In this document: in pieces, positions 1 through 5,503 of the stretch | Position numbering within the stretch: position 1 is the stretch's first letter | Layout: every line of letters starts with the position of its first letter | NCBI GenBank assembly: GCA_032229885.1 | Contig: JAVYAJ010000211.1 | Span: 1-7,431 of the forward strand | Length of the DNA stretch: 7,431 bases | Reading direction: 5' to 3' | Source: Anammoximicrobium sp032229885 | Lineage (GTDB): Bacteria; Planctomycetota; Planctomycetia; Pirellulales; Pirellulaceae | The notes under the pieces: generated by a model | Databases searched by the model: none | What the model was told of the DNA's origin: nothing | The model's input: only the letters and a program-made list of their open reading frames with translations | Position numbers and translations under genes: made by a program

Positions 1-112
1 GCGGAAAGACGCGACCGAAGGGGAACGACCTCGGAAACCAAGCCCCCCTGCCAGCGGAGTCTTCGGTGCCCTGGGTGAGCACGGTTTGCCGGCGAACTTC
101 AATAATTAACCC

Positions 113-235
113 GCTGGCAATCCCTGATAATGCGTATATCAGCGGCATTATCACCGTCGCGATAAATTATACCACTGGCGGAAAGTCGTACAAGCCCCCG
201 GTTTTCAAGCTGGTGATAAAAGTTAAAATGCCAGC
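113..235. repeat. AT-rich block bounded by inverted GCTGGCA / TGCCAGC
   Basis: This block upstream of the recombinase gene is far more AT-rich than the rest of the window. It is bounded by GCTGGCA at 113-119 and its exact reverse complement TGCCAGC at 229-235. The left copy also pairs, over 9 bp, with TGCCAGCGG at 49-57. Inside are four GATAA-type motifs: TGATAATGC at 125-133, its inverse at 145-153, CGATAAATT from 160, and TGATAA at 214-219. The base composition and nested symmetry fit a recombination site (attI-like) and/or a promoter and operator for the downstream gene. A small non-autonomous element is also possible. The function is inferred. Confidence 0.5.
125..153. repeat. Inverted repeat with tyrosine-recombinase core-site geometry
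   Basis: TGATAATGC (125-133) and GCATTATCA (145-153) are perfect 9-bp inverted arms separated by 11 nt. Read as 11-bp arms with two mismatches, the spacer is 7 bp, which is the usual layout of a tyrosine-recombinase core (two arms around a 6-8 bp crossover region). A competing 6-bp hairpin, CTGATA (124-129) with TATCAG (137-142), overlaps the left arm. The element lies about 130 bp before the recombinase start codon, the expected place for a site used by that enzyme. The symmetry is directly visible; use by the recombinase is inference. A dimeric repressor operator is the main alternative. Confidence 0.4.
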
Positions 236-284
236 CCAGGGCCTGCACGGGCGATTTGCAGGCGTGAAGCACGGGAGATCAGTC

Positions 285-1631
285 ATGACCGTTGTAGCAT
301 TTCAGCAGCGGTTGCACGGGACCAAGTACGCCCAGAGCGACCTGAAGTATTTTCCGCTGTGGATACGTCGCTATTCGCAGTCAGTGGCGGAGGAAAATGG
401 ACGGCTGGCGGTCTCCGTGGAGTCGGTCAAGGCGTTTTCGCGATCCTTGCGCGGCGCGGGTATCCCGGCGTGGCAACGGTTGCAGGCGGTACGGGCGGTG
501 GAGGCGTATCGCGATCTTGTACTGGGGACTGGCGAGCCGTCGTTGGGCGAGGTTCGACAGGTGTTGCAGAGAGCGGCGGAGGCGGAGCGAGGTGATACGG
601 CGACGAGCGCAGCGGGGGATTCGCGACCGGGGGAGGAGGACGAGCGTCACTTGGTCGGGATCATCGATCCACACGAGCCGCCATGCCTGCAGGAGATGCG
701 CAGGGAATTGCGCGTCCGGCGTAAGGCACTGGAGACGGAACGGGCTTACGCGGGCTGGGTCGGCCGGTTCATCAAACATTGCGGCAACGATGACCTGCGG
801 CAGTTTGGCGAGCGGGAAATCAAGTCGTTCTTGACGCAACTGGCGGTCGAAGGCAACGTCGCCCCGAGCACGCAGAACCAAGCCAAGAGCGCGCTGCTGT
901 TTCTGTACCAACAAGTGTTTCAACGCGAACTGGCGTTCTTGGACGCGGTCCCGGCGAGCAAGCCGGAACGGTTGCCGGTCGTGTTGAGCCGCGAAGAAAT
1001 CGCTCGGCTGTGGCCCGAGTTCAGGGGCCTGCGGCAGTTGATGTTTCAATTAATGTACGGCGCAGGGTTGCGTCACCGTGAATGCCGGCGTTTGCGAGTC
1101 AAGGACATCTGTATCGACGAGGGGCACATCGTGGTGCGGACGGGCAAGGGAGACAAGGACCGCATCACAGTGTTGCCCGATCGCAGTCGGCAGCCACTGA
1201 TCGAGCAGATCGAGGCCGTCCGGCGGCTACACCGCCGCGACTTGGATGATGGTTTCGGGACGGTCTATTTGCCCTACGCGTTGGAGCGCAAGTATCCGAA
1301 CGAGAAGCGGGAGTTTGGCTGGCAGTGGCTGTTTCCAGCGCAGCAGTTGTCGCGGGACCCGCGAAGCGGCGAACGGCGACGGCATCACGTGAGCGAGGAT
1401 TACTTTGCAAACTTCTTCAAGCGGGCGGCGGATCGAGTGGGGATCGCCAAGAATGCCGTTCCCCATTCGCTGCGTCACAGTTTCGCGACACATCTGCTGG
1501 AGGACGGCGCGGACATTCGGACGGTGCAGGAGCTGTTGGGCCACAAGGACGTGCGGACGACGATGATCTATCTGCACGTGATGAACAAGCCGGGCTTGGC
1601 CGTGAAGAGTCCGGCGGATGCGTTGAGCTGA
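285..1631 (+). CDS. Integron-integrase-family (IntI-like) tyrosine recombinase
   Basis: This 448-aa protein is predicted to break and rejoin DNA at short core sites through a 3'-phosphotyrosine intermediate in the cytoplasm. All catalytic residues are present: R263 in GLRHRE, K291 in GKGDKDR, H394 and R397 in HSLRH, H420 in LLGHKD, and nucleophile Y429 in TMIYLHV. The stretch around residues 328-352 (YLPYALERKYPN to GWQWLFPA) is the insert that separates integron integrases from XerC/XerD. The usual SAM-like core-binding domain covers about residues 134-225. In front of it lies an extra helical domain (about 15-95, with GIPAWQRLQAVRAVEAYRDLVL near its end) and a charged linker, so the protein is longer than the roughly 320-340 aa of class 1-type IntI. 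The ATG at 285 was chosen because GGGAG (272-276) precedes it at good spacing; the frame is open upstream but that part is AT-rich and not protein-like. No convincing attC array follows. Family assignment is firm; cassette activity is unproven. Confidence 0.93.
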   Translation: MTVVAFQQRLHGTKYAQSDLKYFPLWIRRYSQSVAEENGRLAVSVESVKAFSRSLRGAGIPAWQRLQAVRAVEAYRDLVLGTGEPSLGEVRQVLQRAAEAERGDTATSAAGDSRPGEEDERHLVGIIDPHEPPCLQEMRRELRVRRKALETERAYAGWVGRFIKHCGNDDLRQFGEREIKSFLTQLAVEGNVAPSTQNQAKSALLFLYQQVFQRELAFLDAVPASKPERLPVVLSREEIARLWPEFRGLRQLMFQLMYGAGLRHRECRRLRVKDICIDEGHIVVRTGKGDKDRITVLPDRSRQPLIEQIEAVRRLHRRDLDDGFGTVYLPYALERKYPNEKREFGWQWLFPAQQLSRDPRSGERRRHHVSEDYFANFFKRAADRVGIAKNAVPHSLRHSFATHLLEDGADIRTVQELLGHKDVRTTMIYLHVMNKPGLAVKSPADALS

Positions 1632-1651
1632 GTGAAGTTTCGCGAGAACAG

Positions 1652-1708
1652 GACAGGATCCTTTTGGGCGAAGCCCCCTTCGGGCCGTTCCGGCAAAAGG
1701 GGCCTGTC
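1652..1708. repeat. 57-bp imperfect palindrome after the recombinase gene
   Basis: Outer arms GACAGG (1652-1657) and CCTGTC (1703-1708) pair, then after a 2x2 mismatch CCTTTTG (1660-1666) pairs with CAAAAGG (1694-1700). An inner CGAAG (1669-1673) pairs with CTTCG (1678-1682) around a CCCC loop. It begins 20 bp after the recombinase stop codon. It could act as a bidirectional transcription barrier, although no T-run follows the stem. The layered, nearly symmetric form resembles a dispersed intergenic palindrome (REP-like) more than a simple terminator. Its copy number elsewhere cannot be seen here. Confidence 0.6.
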
Positions 1709-1721
1709 TCGGAAAATACCG

Positions 1722-1829
1722 CAACTGTAATTGGACTTGCGGGTCGGCGTCATCCGCCAGCTTGAGCAGTGCCTGCCCCAGGGCCGGGCTGGCATCCAGC
1801 AGCGGCTCGCTCAGCCGCACCTCGCGATC
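1722..1829 (-). pseudogene. Remnant of a HEAT-type repeat protein (36 codons)
   Basis: The minus strand reads as a helical repeat starting EVRLSEPLLDASPALGQ and continuing LLKLADDADPQVQLQL. This closely follows the repeat pattern of the HEAT-like region of large PVC-group proteins of the membrane-bound dehydrogenase / heme-binding CxxCH type (RLAEP..L...P.L...VL.LADDPDPRVR.QL). Downstream the homology stops at the edge of the 57-bp palindrome, and upstream it dissolves at about 1829. There is no start codon, ribosome site or remaining domain, so this is a decayed or transposed fragment. It is not a piece of the HEAT gene in this window, which lies on the other strand and has a different repeat sequence. 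The repeat identity is fairly clear; the parent family is inferred. Confidence 0.5.
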
Positions 1830-1908
1830 TCGGCGAGGATTGGGGCGAACGGTCCGGCGGCTCGATGTCGCTGACCAGCAGCCGCGTAGACGAGCGGAAG
1901 CGGTATGG

Positions 1909-1925
1909 TTGGTGGGTGGCGCCAA
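1909..1925. repeat. 17-bp direct repeat, copy 1
   Basis: TTGGTGGGTGGCGCCAA is found here and, identically, at 2053-2069. The repeat has TTGG/CCAA ends and an internal 8-bp palindrome TGGCGCCA. The flanks of the two copies differ, so the repeat ends sharply. Confidence 0.75.
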
Positions 1926-1967
1926 TCGAAGCAGCATCCATTGAAGCAAACGCGGGACAGATCGTAC

Positions 1968-1987
1968 GGACGCGACGGAGCGCGTCC
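1968..1987. repeat. Hairpin with perfect 7-bp stem
   Basis: GGACGCG (1968-1974) pairs perfectly with CGCGTCC (1981-1987) around the 6-nt loop ACGGAG. It lies between the two 17-bp direct repeats. Sequences of this form (GGACG..GGAGCG..CGTCC) are familiar as small dispersed palindromes in planctomycete spacers; that parallel is from memory and not checked. Confidence 0.5.
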
Positions 1988-2017
1988 CTCCAGGCGGGTC
2001 CGTCCACCCTCGGAGAG

Positions 2018-2031
2018 CCGCGTGGCCGCGG
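2018..2031. repeat. Short GC hairpin between the direct repeats
   Basis: CCGCG (2018-2022) pairs with CGCGG (2027-2031) around a TGGC loop. It is the second hairpin in the segment enclosed by the 17-bp repeats. It is short and could be chance in a GC-rich region. Confidence 0.3.
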
Positions 2032-2052
2032 TTCGGGCGACGCGCCGATTAT

Positions 2053-2069
2053 TTGGTGGGTGGCGCCAA
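2053..2069. repeat. 17-bp direct repeat, copy 2
   Basis: This is an exact second copy of the 17-bp sequence at 1909-1925, 144 bp later and in the same orientation. The pair encloses 127 bp that contain two GC hairpins. This could be a small repeat-bounded element or two members of a dispersed repeat family. Confidence 0.75.
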
Positions 2070-2085
2070 ATGAAATCGATTTGCT

Positions 2086-2128
2086 GGCCAACTTGCCGTC
2101 CGCTTGAACGGCGAATCCCGCGTTGGGC
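2086..2128 (+). other. Weak attC-like hairpin
   Basis: GGCCAAC (2086-2092) faces GTTGGGC (2122-2128), which fits the integron core consensus GTTRRRY; the two pair at 6 of 7 positions. Inside, TTGCCGT (2093-2099) pairs with ACGGCGAA (2108-2115) with one bulged G, recalling the extrahelical base of attC sites. Against it: the left box departs from RYYYAAC at one position, the spacers between boxes are 0 and 6 nt, and 43 nt is short for attC. It is reported only because an IntI-like gene is upstream on the same strand. Confidence 0.15.
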
Positions 2129-2251
2129 GACGGGAAGGAATCTCGTTGCGATGGGCCACTTTGGGATCTGGTAAGGACGTAACTGATTATGCGATGAACG
2201 CTCGCGCATTAACCACCACACCGGCGTTGCTCGCGATGCAAGAACAGCCGT

Positions 2252-2280
2252 GCAAGCCATGACGGAGCCGGGGGGCTTGC
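2252..2280. repeat. Hairpin of the GCAAGCC / GGCTTGC type
   Basis: GCAAGCC (2252-2258) pairs with GGCTTGC (2274-2280) across a 15-nt loop. The same stem sequence recurs in the leader of the HEAT gene (2470-2530), so this is probably one copy of a small local repeat family. Confidence 0.45.
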
Positions 2281-2339
2281 GAATCTAACTTCGCCTGGTC
2301 CTCGCGGCGATCGTCGAGAAATCGGCGAAACGGACGGTT

Positions 2340-2385
2340 CTCGAGGTGGCGACGTGTCGGGTGGCAAGCGGAACGTCGACTCGAG
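2340..2385. repeat. Imperfect two-part inverted repeat
   Basis: CTCGAG at 2340-2345 pairs with CTCGAG at 2380-2385. Inside, CGACGT (2350-2355) pairs with ACGTCG (2373-2378) across a 17-nt loop, with 4 unpaired nt on the left and 1 on the right. It lies shortly upstream of the candidate -10 box of the HEAT gene, so an upstream operator is possible. No T-run follows, so it is unlikely to be a terminator. Confidence 0.35.
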
Positions 2386-2426
2386 GCGAGATGTTTTCGG
2401 TGCGCGACTTGCAAAAAATGGCGCTG

Positions 2427-2432
2427 TACAAT
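2427..2432 (+). promoter_or_regulatory. Candidate -10 box for the HEAT-repeat gene
   Basis: TACAAT matches TATAAT at five of six positions and lies about 130 bp before the start codon, directly upstream of the structured leader. No good -35 hexamer is seen 15-18 nt upstream. The same TACAATG string occurs about 105 bp before the oxidoreductase gene, which slightly raises its credibility. Confidence 0.25.
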
Positions 2433-2444
2433 GAGAACGGTGTC

Positions 2445-2530
2445 GCGACGGGCGGGCGGCCATGCGGCTGCTTGCCCGTCGCTCGAACGTCGGACGATGG
2501 CGGGCAAGCCTGCGGAACCAGCGGCTTGCC
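2445..2530 (+). promoter_or_regulatory. Leader with mutually exclusive hairpins before the HEAT gene
   Basis: Four segments pair in an alternating way. GCGACGGGC (2445-2453) pairs with GCCCGTCGC (2474-2482). The overlapping GCTTGCCCG (2470-2478) pairs instead with CGGGCAAGC (2501-2509). GGCAAGCC (2503-2510) can in turn pair with GGCTTGCC (2523-2530), extended by GC/GC past a bulged T. All stems are perfect over 8-9 bp. This 1:2, 2:3, 3:4 layout is that of an attenuator. A 19-codon ATG frame (2497-2556) spans segments 3 and 4 and ends 3 nt before the HEAT start codon. No U-run follows the last stem, so transcription termination is doubtful. Stacked copies of a palindromic repeat are the simpler explanation. 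Confidence 0.35.
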
Positions 2531-2559
2531 TACTTGCTCGCAACGAAAGAGGCTAGCCG

Positions 2560-5076
2560 ATGTCTGCCCAACGCGCCTCGGTAAACACCGTCGCCGGATA
2601 CACCGTCATTCGCTGTGAGGACGTCCGCCTCCTGTCGACGCGGGGCTGGACACGTGTGGTGATCGCGGATTCGGTGATCGCAGCGCTGACCGCGGGCTTG
2701 CTCATCGTTTCGTTCACAGCCGCCGGAGCCCAGGCTCGCGTGGGCGAGGAACAAGAGCTGATTGCCGTCTTGCAGTCCACGGCCGATGTATCGCAGAAGT
2801 GTGCCGCGTGCCAGCGATTGCGGATCGTGGGGACCAGCTGGGCGGTGGCGCCGCTGGCGACGCTGTTGTGCGACGAAGGCACGGCGCACGCCGCCCGATA
2901 TGCGCTCGAATCGATTCCGGGCGCCGAGGCGAGCCGCGCGCTGCGCGACGCGGCACAACGGACTTCGGGGGCTATTCAGCTCGGCTTGATCGACACGCTC
3001 GGCTGGCGCCGCGACCGCGACGCCATGCCTTGGTTGACGACCTTGGTCGCCAGTCCCGACGCGACGACTGTTGCGGCCGCTGCGACGGCGCTCAGCCGCA
3101 TCGGCGGTTCCGAAGCGATCGCTGCGCTGCGCGAGGCGCAGCGCAAGGGGCCGGCCGCAGCCCTGCCCAACATTTGGGAAGGCTTGCTGCGGTGCGCCGA
3201 AGCATCGTGCGCGGAAAACGACGCCGCCACCGCCATCGGCGTGTATCGTGCGCTGCTGTCCGACGCGCTGCCAACGCACTTTCGACTTGCCGCCTGGCGG
3301 GGGCTGGTTCGAGCGGACAGCGACCGACGTAGCGAACGGATAGCCACCGCGCTGGCCGACGACGACGCGACACTGCGCGCAGCCGCGCGCCAGGCGCTCG
3401 CCGAGCTGGGTCAGCGCCAGGTGGTCCAGGCGTGTGTCGATCGATGGGCTTCGCTGCCTGCCGACTCGCAGGTTGCCGTGCTGGACATGCTGGGCCCGTT
3501 TGGCGCCTCGATGTTCCCGACCGCGCTTGCCGCGCTGCACAGCTCCGATTCGTCGGTCCGCGTCGCGGGTCTGCTGGCGTTGGGAGAAATGAACACGCCG
3601 CGCGCTGTTGCACCGCTGGCGCAAGCCCTTGGGCGCGGCGGGCCGGCTGAACGTTTGGCCGCGCGCGAGGCGTTGACCCGGCTTCACGGACCCGACATCG
3701 ACGCGGCGTTGAACGATGCAATCGCACAGGCGACCGATGCACGGTCGCGCGCCGAATTGTTGAACGTTTTGGGACAGCGAGGCGAAACGAACGCGTCTGA
3801 CGTCTTGCTGGCCTACGCCGCCGACACGGACGAACCGGTGCGACTGGCCGCGTTGGCCGCGCTGCAAAAACTGGCGCCCGAAGCGGCCCTGGACCGACTG
3901 CTCGATGGGTTTGCCACGGAACCTTCTTCGCGGGCGCGCGACCAATGGGTCAAGACGCTGTGCGCGATCTGCCAAAACACCCCGGACAAAGCGCGGGCAA
4001 CGGCGTCGGTGCTCGGCGCCCTGCGCGGCGATGCAAACGCGTCGGACAGACATCTGTTGCCCGTGCTGAGCGCGCTGGGCACGCCCGACGCCCTGCGCGC
4101 CGCGGCGGCCGCTGCGCGCGCGCCGGATCTCGCGTTGGCCAAGGACGCGGTGCGGGCGTTGGCGGATTGGCCCGACGTCGGCGCTGCGCCCGAGCTGCTG
4201 GACGTGGCCGAGCGCAGCCCGGATCCCACGCTGCACGCGCTGGCCCTGCGCGGGTACATCAAACTGGCGAGCCTCGAGTCCGAAGCGGCCAAGCTTGTAC
4301 CGCTGATGCGACAAGCTTTGTCGGCCGCACGACGTCCGGAAGAAAAACGGCTGGCATTGGCCCAACTGGGGCAGATCGCGTCGCCCGGGACGCTGGACCT
4401 AGCGCTGGCGCAGCTAGAACAGGACGGCGTCGGACACGAAGCCGCGATGGCTGCGCTGACCATCGCCGAACAGCTCGCCCACTCGCAGCCCCAAATGATC
4501 GCAGACGCCACGGCTCGCATCCTCGCGCACCCTCAACCCGACGACATCGTCCGTCGGGTCTGGGCGTTGAGCGTCAAGCCACAGCCCGGTCCTTTTCTGC
4601 GCCGCTGGTTGGTGTGCGGTCTCTACCGGCAATCCGGCGTCACCGGGGCTCAGAACCTGTTTCCCATTCCTTTCGGCCCCGAGAAGCCGGACGAAAAAGT
4701 ACTTTGGCGACCCGCGCCGCCGGCGGACATCGTGAACCTCGCGGCGATCTTTCCCGGCCAGGATGATTGTGTCGCATATCTCAAGACTCATATCATCGCG
4801 CCGCAAGGCGGTCGCGCGCGCCTGCTGCTGGGCAGCGACGATGGCGTGCAGGCGTGGTTGAATGGCGCCGTCGTCCATGCCAACAACACGGATCGCGCGA
4901 CAATCCCGGACGAAGACACCGCTGTGATAACGCTGAATCCGGGCGTGAACGTCCTGATGCTCAAGATTACGCAAGGTCGCGGTGGGTGGGCCATGTGTGC
5001 GCGGATTGTCGCCCCCGATGGGACTGCTATTGCCGGCGTGGACAACGAAGTCCCGCCGGTCGAAGCCGTCGATTGA
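2560..5076 (+). CDS. Secreted HEAT-repeat protein with C-terminal beta-sandwich domain
   Basis: This 838-aa protein begins with a long, basic N-region and a hydrophobic stretch (about residues 33-55) ending in AGAQA, so a signal peptide cleaved near residue 59 and location outside the cytoplasm are likely. Residues about 65-660 are almost wholly alpha-helical HEAT-like repeats rich in Ala and Leu (for example VAPLATLLCDEGTAHAARYALE and VRLAALAALQKLAPEAA), a surface normally used for protein binding. From about residue 681 the sequence changes to a beta-rich domain containing LGSDDGVQAWLNGAVVHANN (757-776) and LNPGVNVLMLKITQG, the signature of a PA14/glycosyl-hydrolase-associated type sandwich common in planctomycetes. 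C81 and C84 form a CxxC but lack the following His of a c-type heme site. AGAGG (2548-2552) at 7-nt spacing supports the ATG at 2560. The gene is intact. It precedes a Tat-exported oxidoreductase by 427 bp. No enzymatic residues are recognised; a scaffold or adhesion role is inference. Confidence 0.88.
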   Translation: MSAQRASVNTVAGYTVIRCEDVRLLSTRGWTRVVIADSVIAALTAGLLIVSFTAAGAQARVGEEQELIAVLQSTADVSQKCAACQRLRIVGTSWAVAPLATLLCDEGTAHAARYALESIPGAEASRALRDAAQRTSGAIQLGLIDTLGWRRDRDAMPWLTTLVASPDATTVAAAATALSRIGGSEAIAALREAQRKGPAAALPNIWEGLLRCAEASCAENDAATAIGVYRALLSDALPTHFRLAAWRGLVRADSDRRSERIATALADDDATLRAAARQALAELGQRQVVQACVDRWASLPADSQVAVLDMLGPFGASMFPTALAALHSSDSSVRVAGLLALGEMNTPRAVAPLAQALGRGGPAERLAAREALTRLHGPDIDAALNDAIAQATDARSRAELLNVLGQRGETNASDVLLAYAADTDEPVRLAALAALQKLAPEAALDRLLDGFATEPSSRARDQWVKTLCAICQNTPDKARATASVLGALRGDANASDRHLLPVLSALGTPDALRAAAAAARAPDLALAKDAVRALADWPDVGAAPELLDVAERSPDPTLHALALRGYIKLASLESEAAKLVPLMRQALSAARRPEEKRLALAQLGQIASPGTLDLALAQLEQDGVGHEAAMAALTIAEQLAHSQPQMIADATARILAHPQPDDIVRRVWALSVKPQPGPFLRRWLVCGLYRQSGVTGAQNLFPIPFGPEKPDEKVLWRPAPPADIVNLAAIFPGQDDCVAYLKTHIIAPQGGRARLLLGSDDGVQAWLNGAVVHANNTDRATIPDEDTAVITLNPGVNVLMLKITQGRGGWAMCARIVAPDGTAIAGVDNEVPPVEAVD

Positions 5077-5314
5077 CAGCGGTCAAGTCCAGTCGGTACA
5101 ACTACATAGCGCGGCACGGCCGCCTGGGCGACTGACGGCAAACGGGCGCAGCAACTCGGCCGTCGCGACGACCTTTCCATCAAGCGGTCCGGCTGGCGCC
5201 GTGGCAAGCGGGCAAGGCAGCCTGATCTGCCCTGCATGGTGCGTCGGGCGCCCAACGGATCGTCGAGATACGATTACCGCACGCGGTACTGGCATAGGCC
5301 GGTTGGTACGCGCC

Positions 5315-5342
5315 GACAGCCATCTGCAACGAGAAGGCTGTC
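5315..5342. repeat. Hairpin with perfect 7-bp stem
   Basis: GACAGCC (5315-5321) pairs with GGCTGTC (5336-5342) around a 14-nt loop. It is about 50 bp before the candidate -10 box of the oxidoreductase gene, so an operator is possible. A chance or dispersed palindrome is equally plausible. Confidence 0.3.
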
Positions 5343-5393
5343 TCTGCTCGCTCGGTCGCGTGCCCAGCCGTCGTGTCGCAGCCGACAGCGGCC

Positions 5394-5399
5394 TACAAT
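5394..5399 (+). promoter_or_regulatory. Candidate -10 box for the oxidoreductase gene
   Basis: TACAAT (five of six to TATAAT) followed by G lies about 105 bp before the start codon. No convincing -35 hexamer is present. The match to the equivalent TACAATG string before the HEAT gene is the only extra support. Confidence 0.25.
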
Positions 5400-5503
5400 G
5401 CGGGCAGAACAACGATGCCTCGCCAATTGACGCTGGAAAGGTACACCCGTCTTCGGTACGGCAATTCGTCGAATCCCCTGGAATACCGACAAGGAGTCTG
5501 CCC

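Larger units (their letters stand above)
1632..2559. other. 928-bp repeat-rich spacer without an intact gene
   Basis: No open frame here has both a plausible ribosome site and recognisable protein content. The spacer is a patchwork of a 57-bp palindrome, a fragment of a HEAT-type coding sequence on the minus strand, a 17-bp direct repeat pair, several GC-rich hairpins and the structured leader of the following gene. Such mosaics form where small repeats and broken inserts accumulate, which fits the recombinase gene next door. Individual elements are listed separately. Confidence 0.75.
5077..5503. other. 427-bp spacer between the HEAT and oxidoreductase genes
   Basis: No gene is recognised. 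The start of the spacer holds small hairpins, TTGAC/GTCAA (5073-5086, overlapping the stop codon) and GCGGC/GCCGC (5111-5123), neither followed by a T-run. A longer one is listed at 5315-5342. The frame of the oxidoreductase is open back to 4982, overlapping the HEAT gene, but the translated upstream part is low-quality and has no ribosome site. The spacing suggests a separate promoter for the oxidoreductase gene. Confidence 0.65.

Noticed and set aside
66..284. Upstream extension of the recombinase to a GTG start at 66
   Set aside because: The added 73 residues are AT-rich-derived and match nothing in the family, and the ATG at 285 has its own ribosome site. The frame is simply open back to base 3.
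2530..4365. 611-aa open frame on the minus strand
   Set aside because: It is the shadow of the HEAT gene in GC-rich sequence: Arg/Gln/Gly-rich, low complexity, with no recognisable domain.
5073..5123. Rho-independent terminator after the HEAT gene
   Set aside because: The stems are only 5 bp and no T-run follows either.
4982..5503. Upstream extension of the oxidoreductase into the HEAT gene
   Set aside because: The Tat signal must be N-terminal, and the ATG at 5504 has a strong AAGGAG; the upstream translation is spacer sequence.
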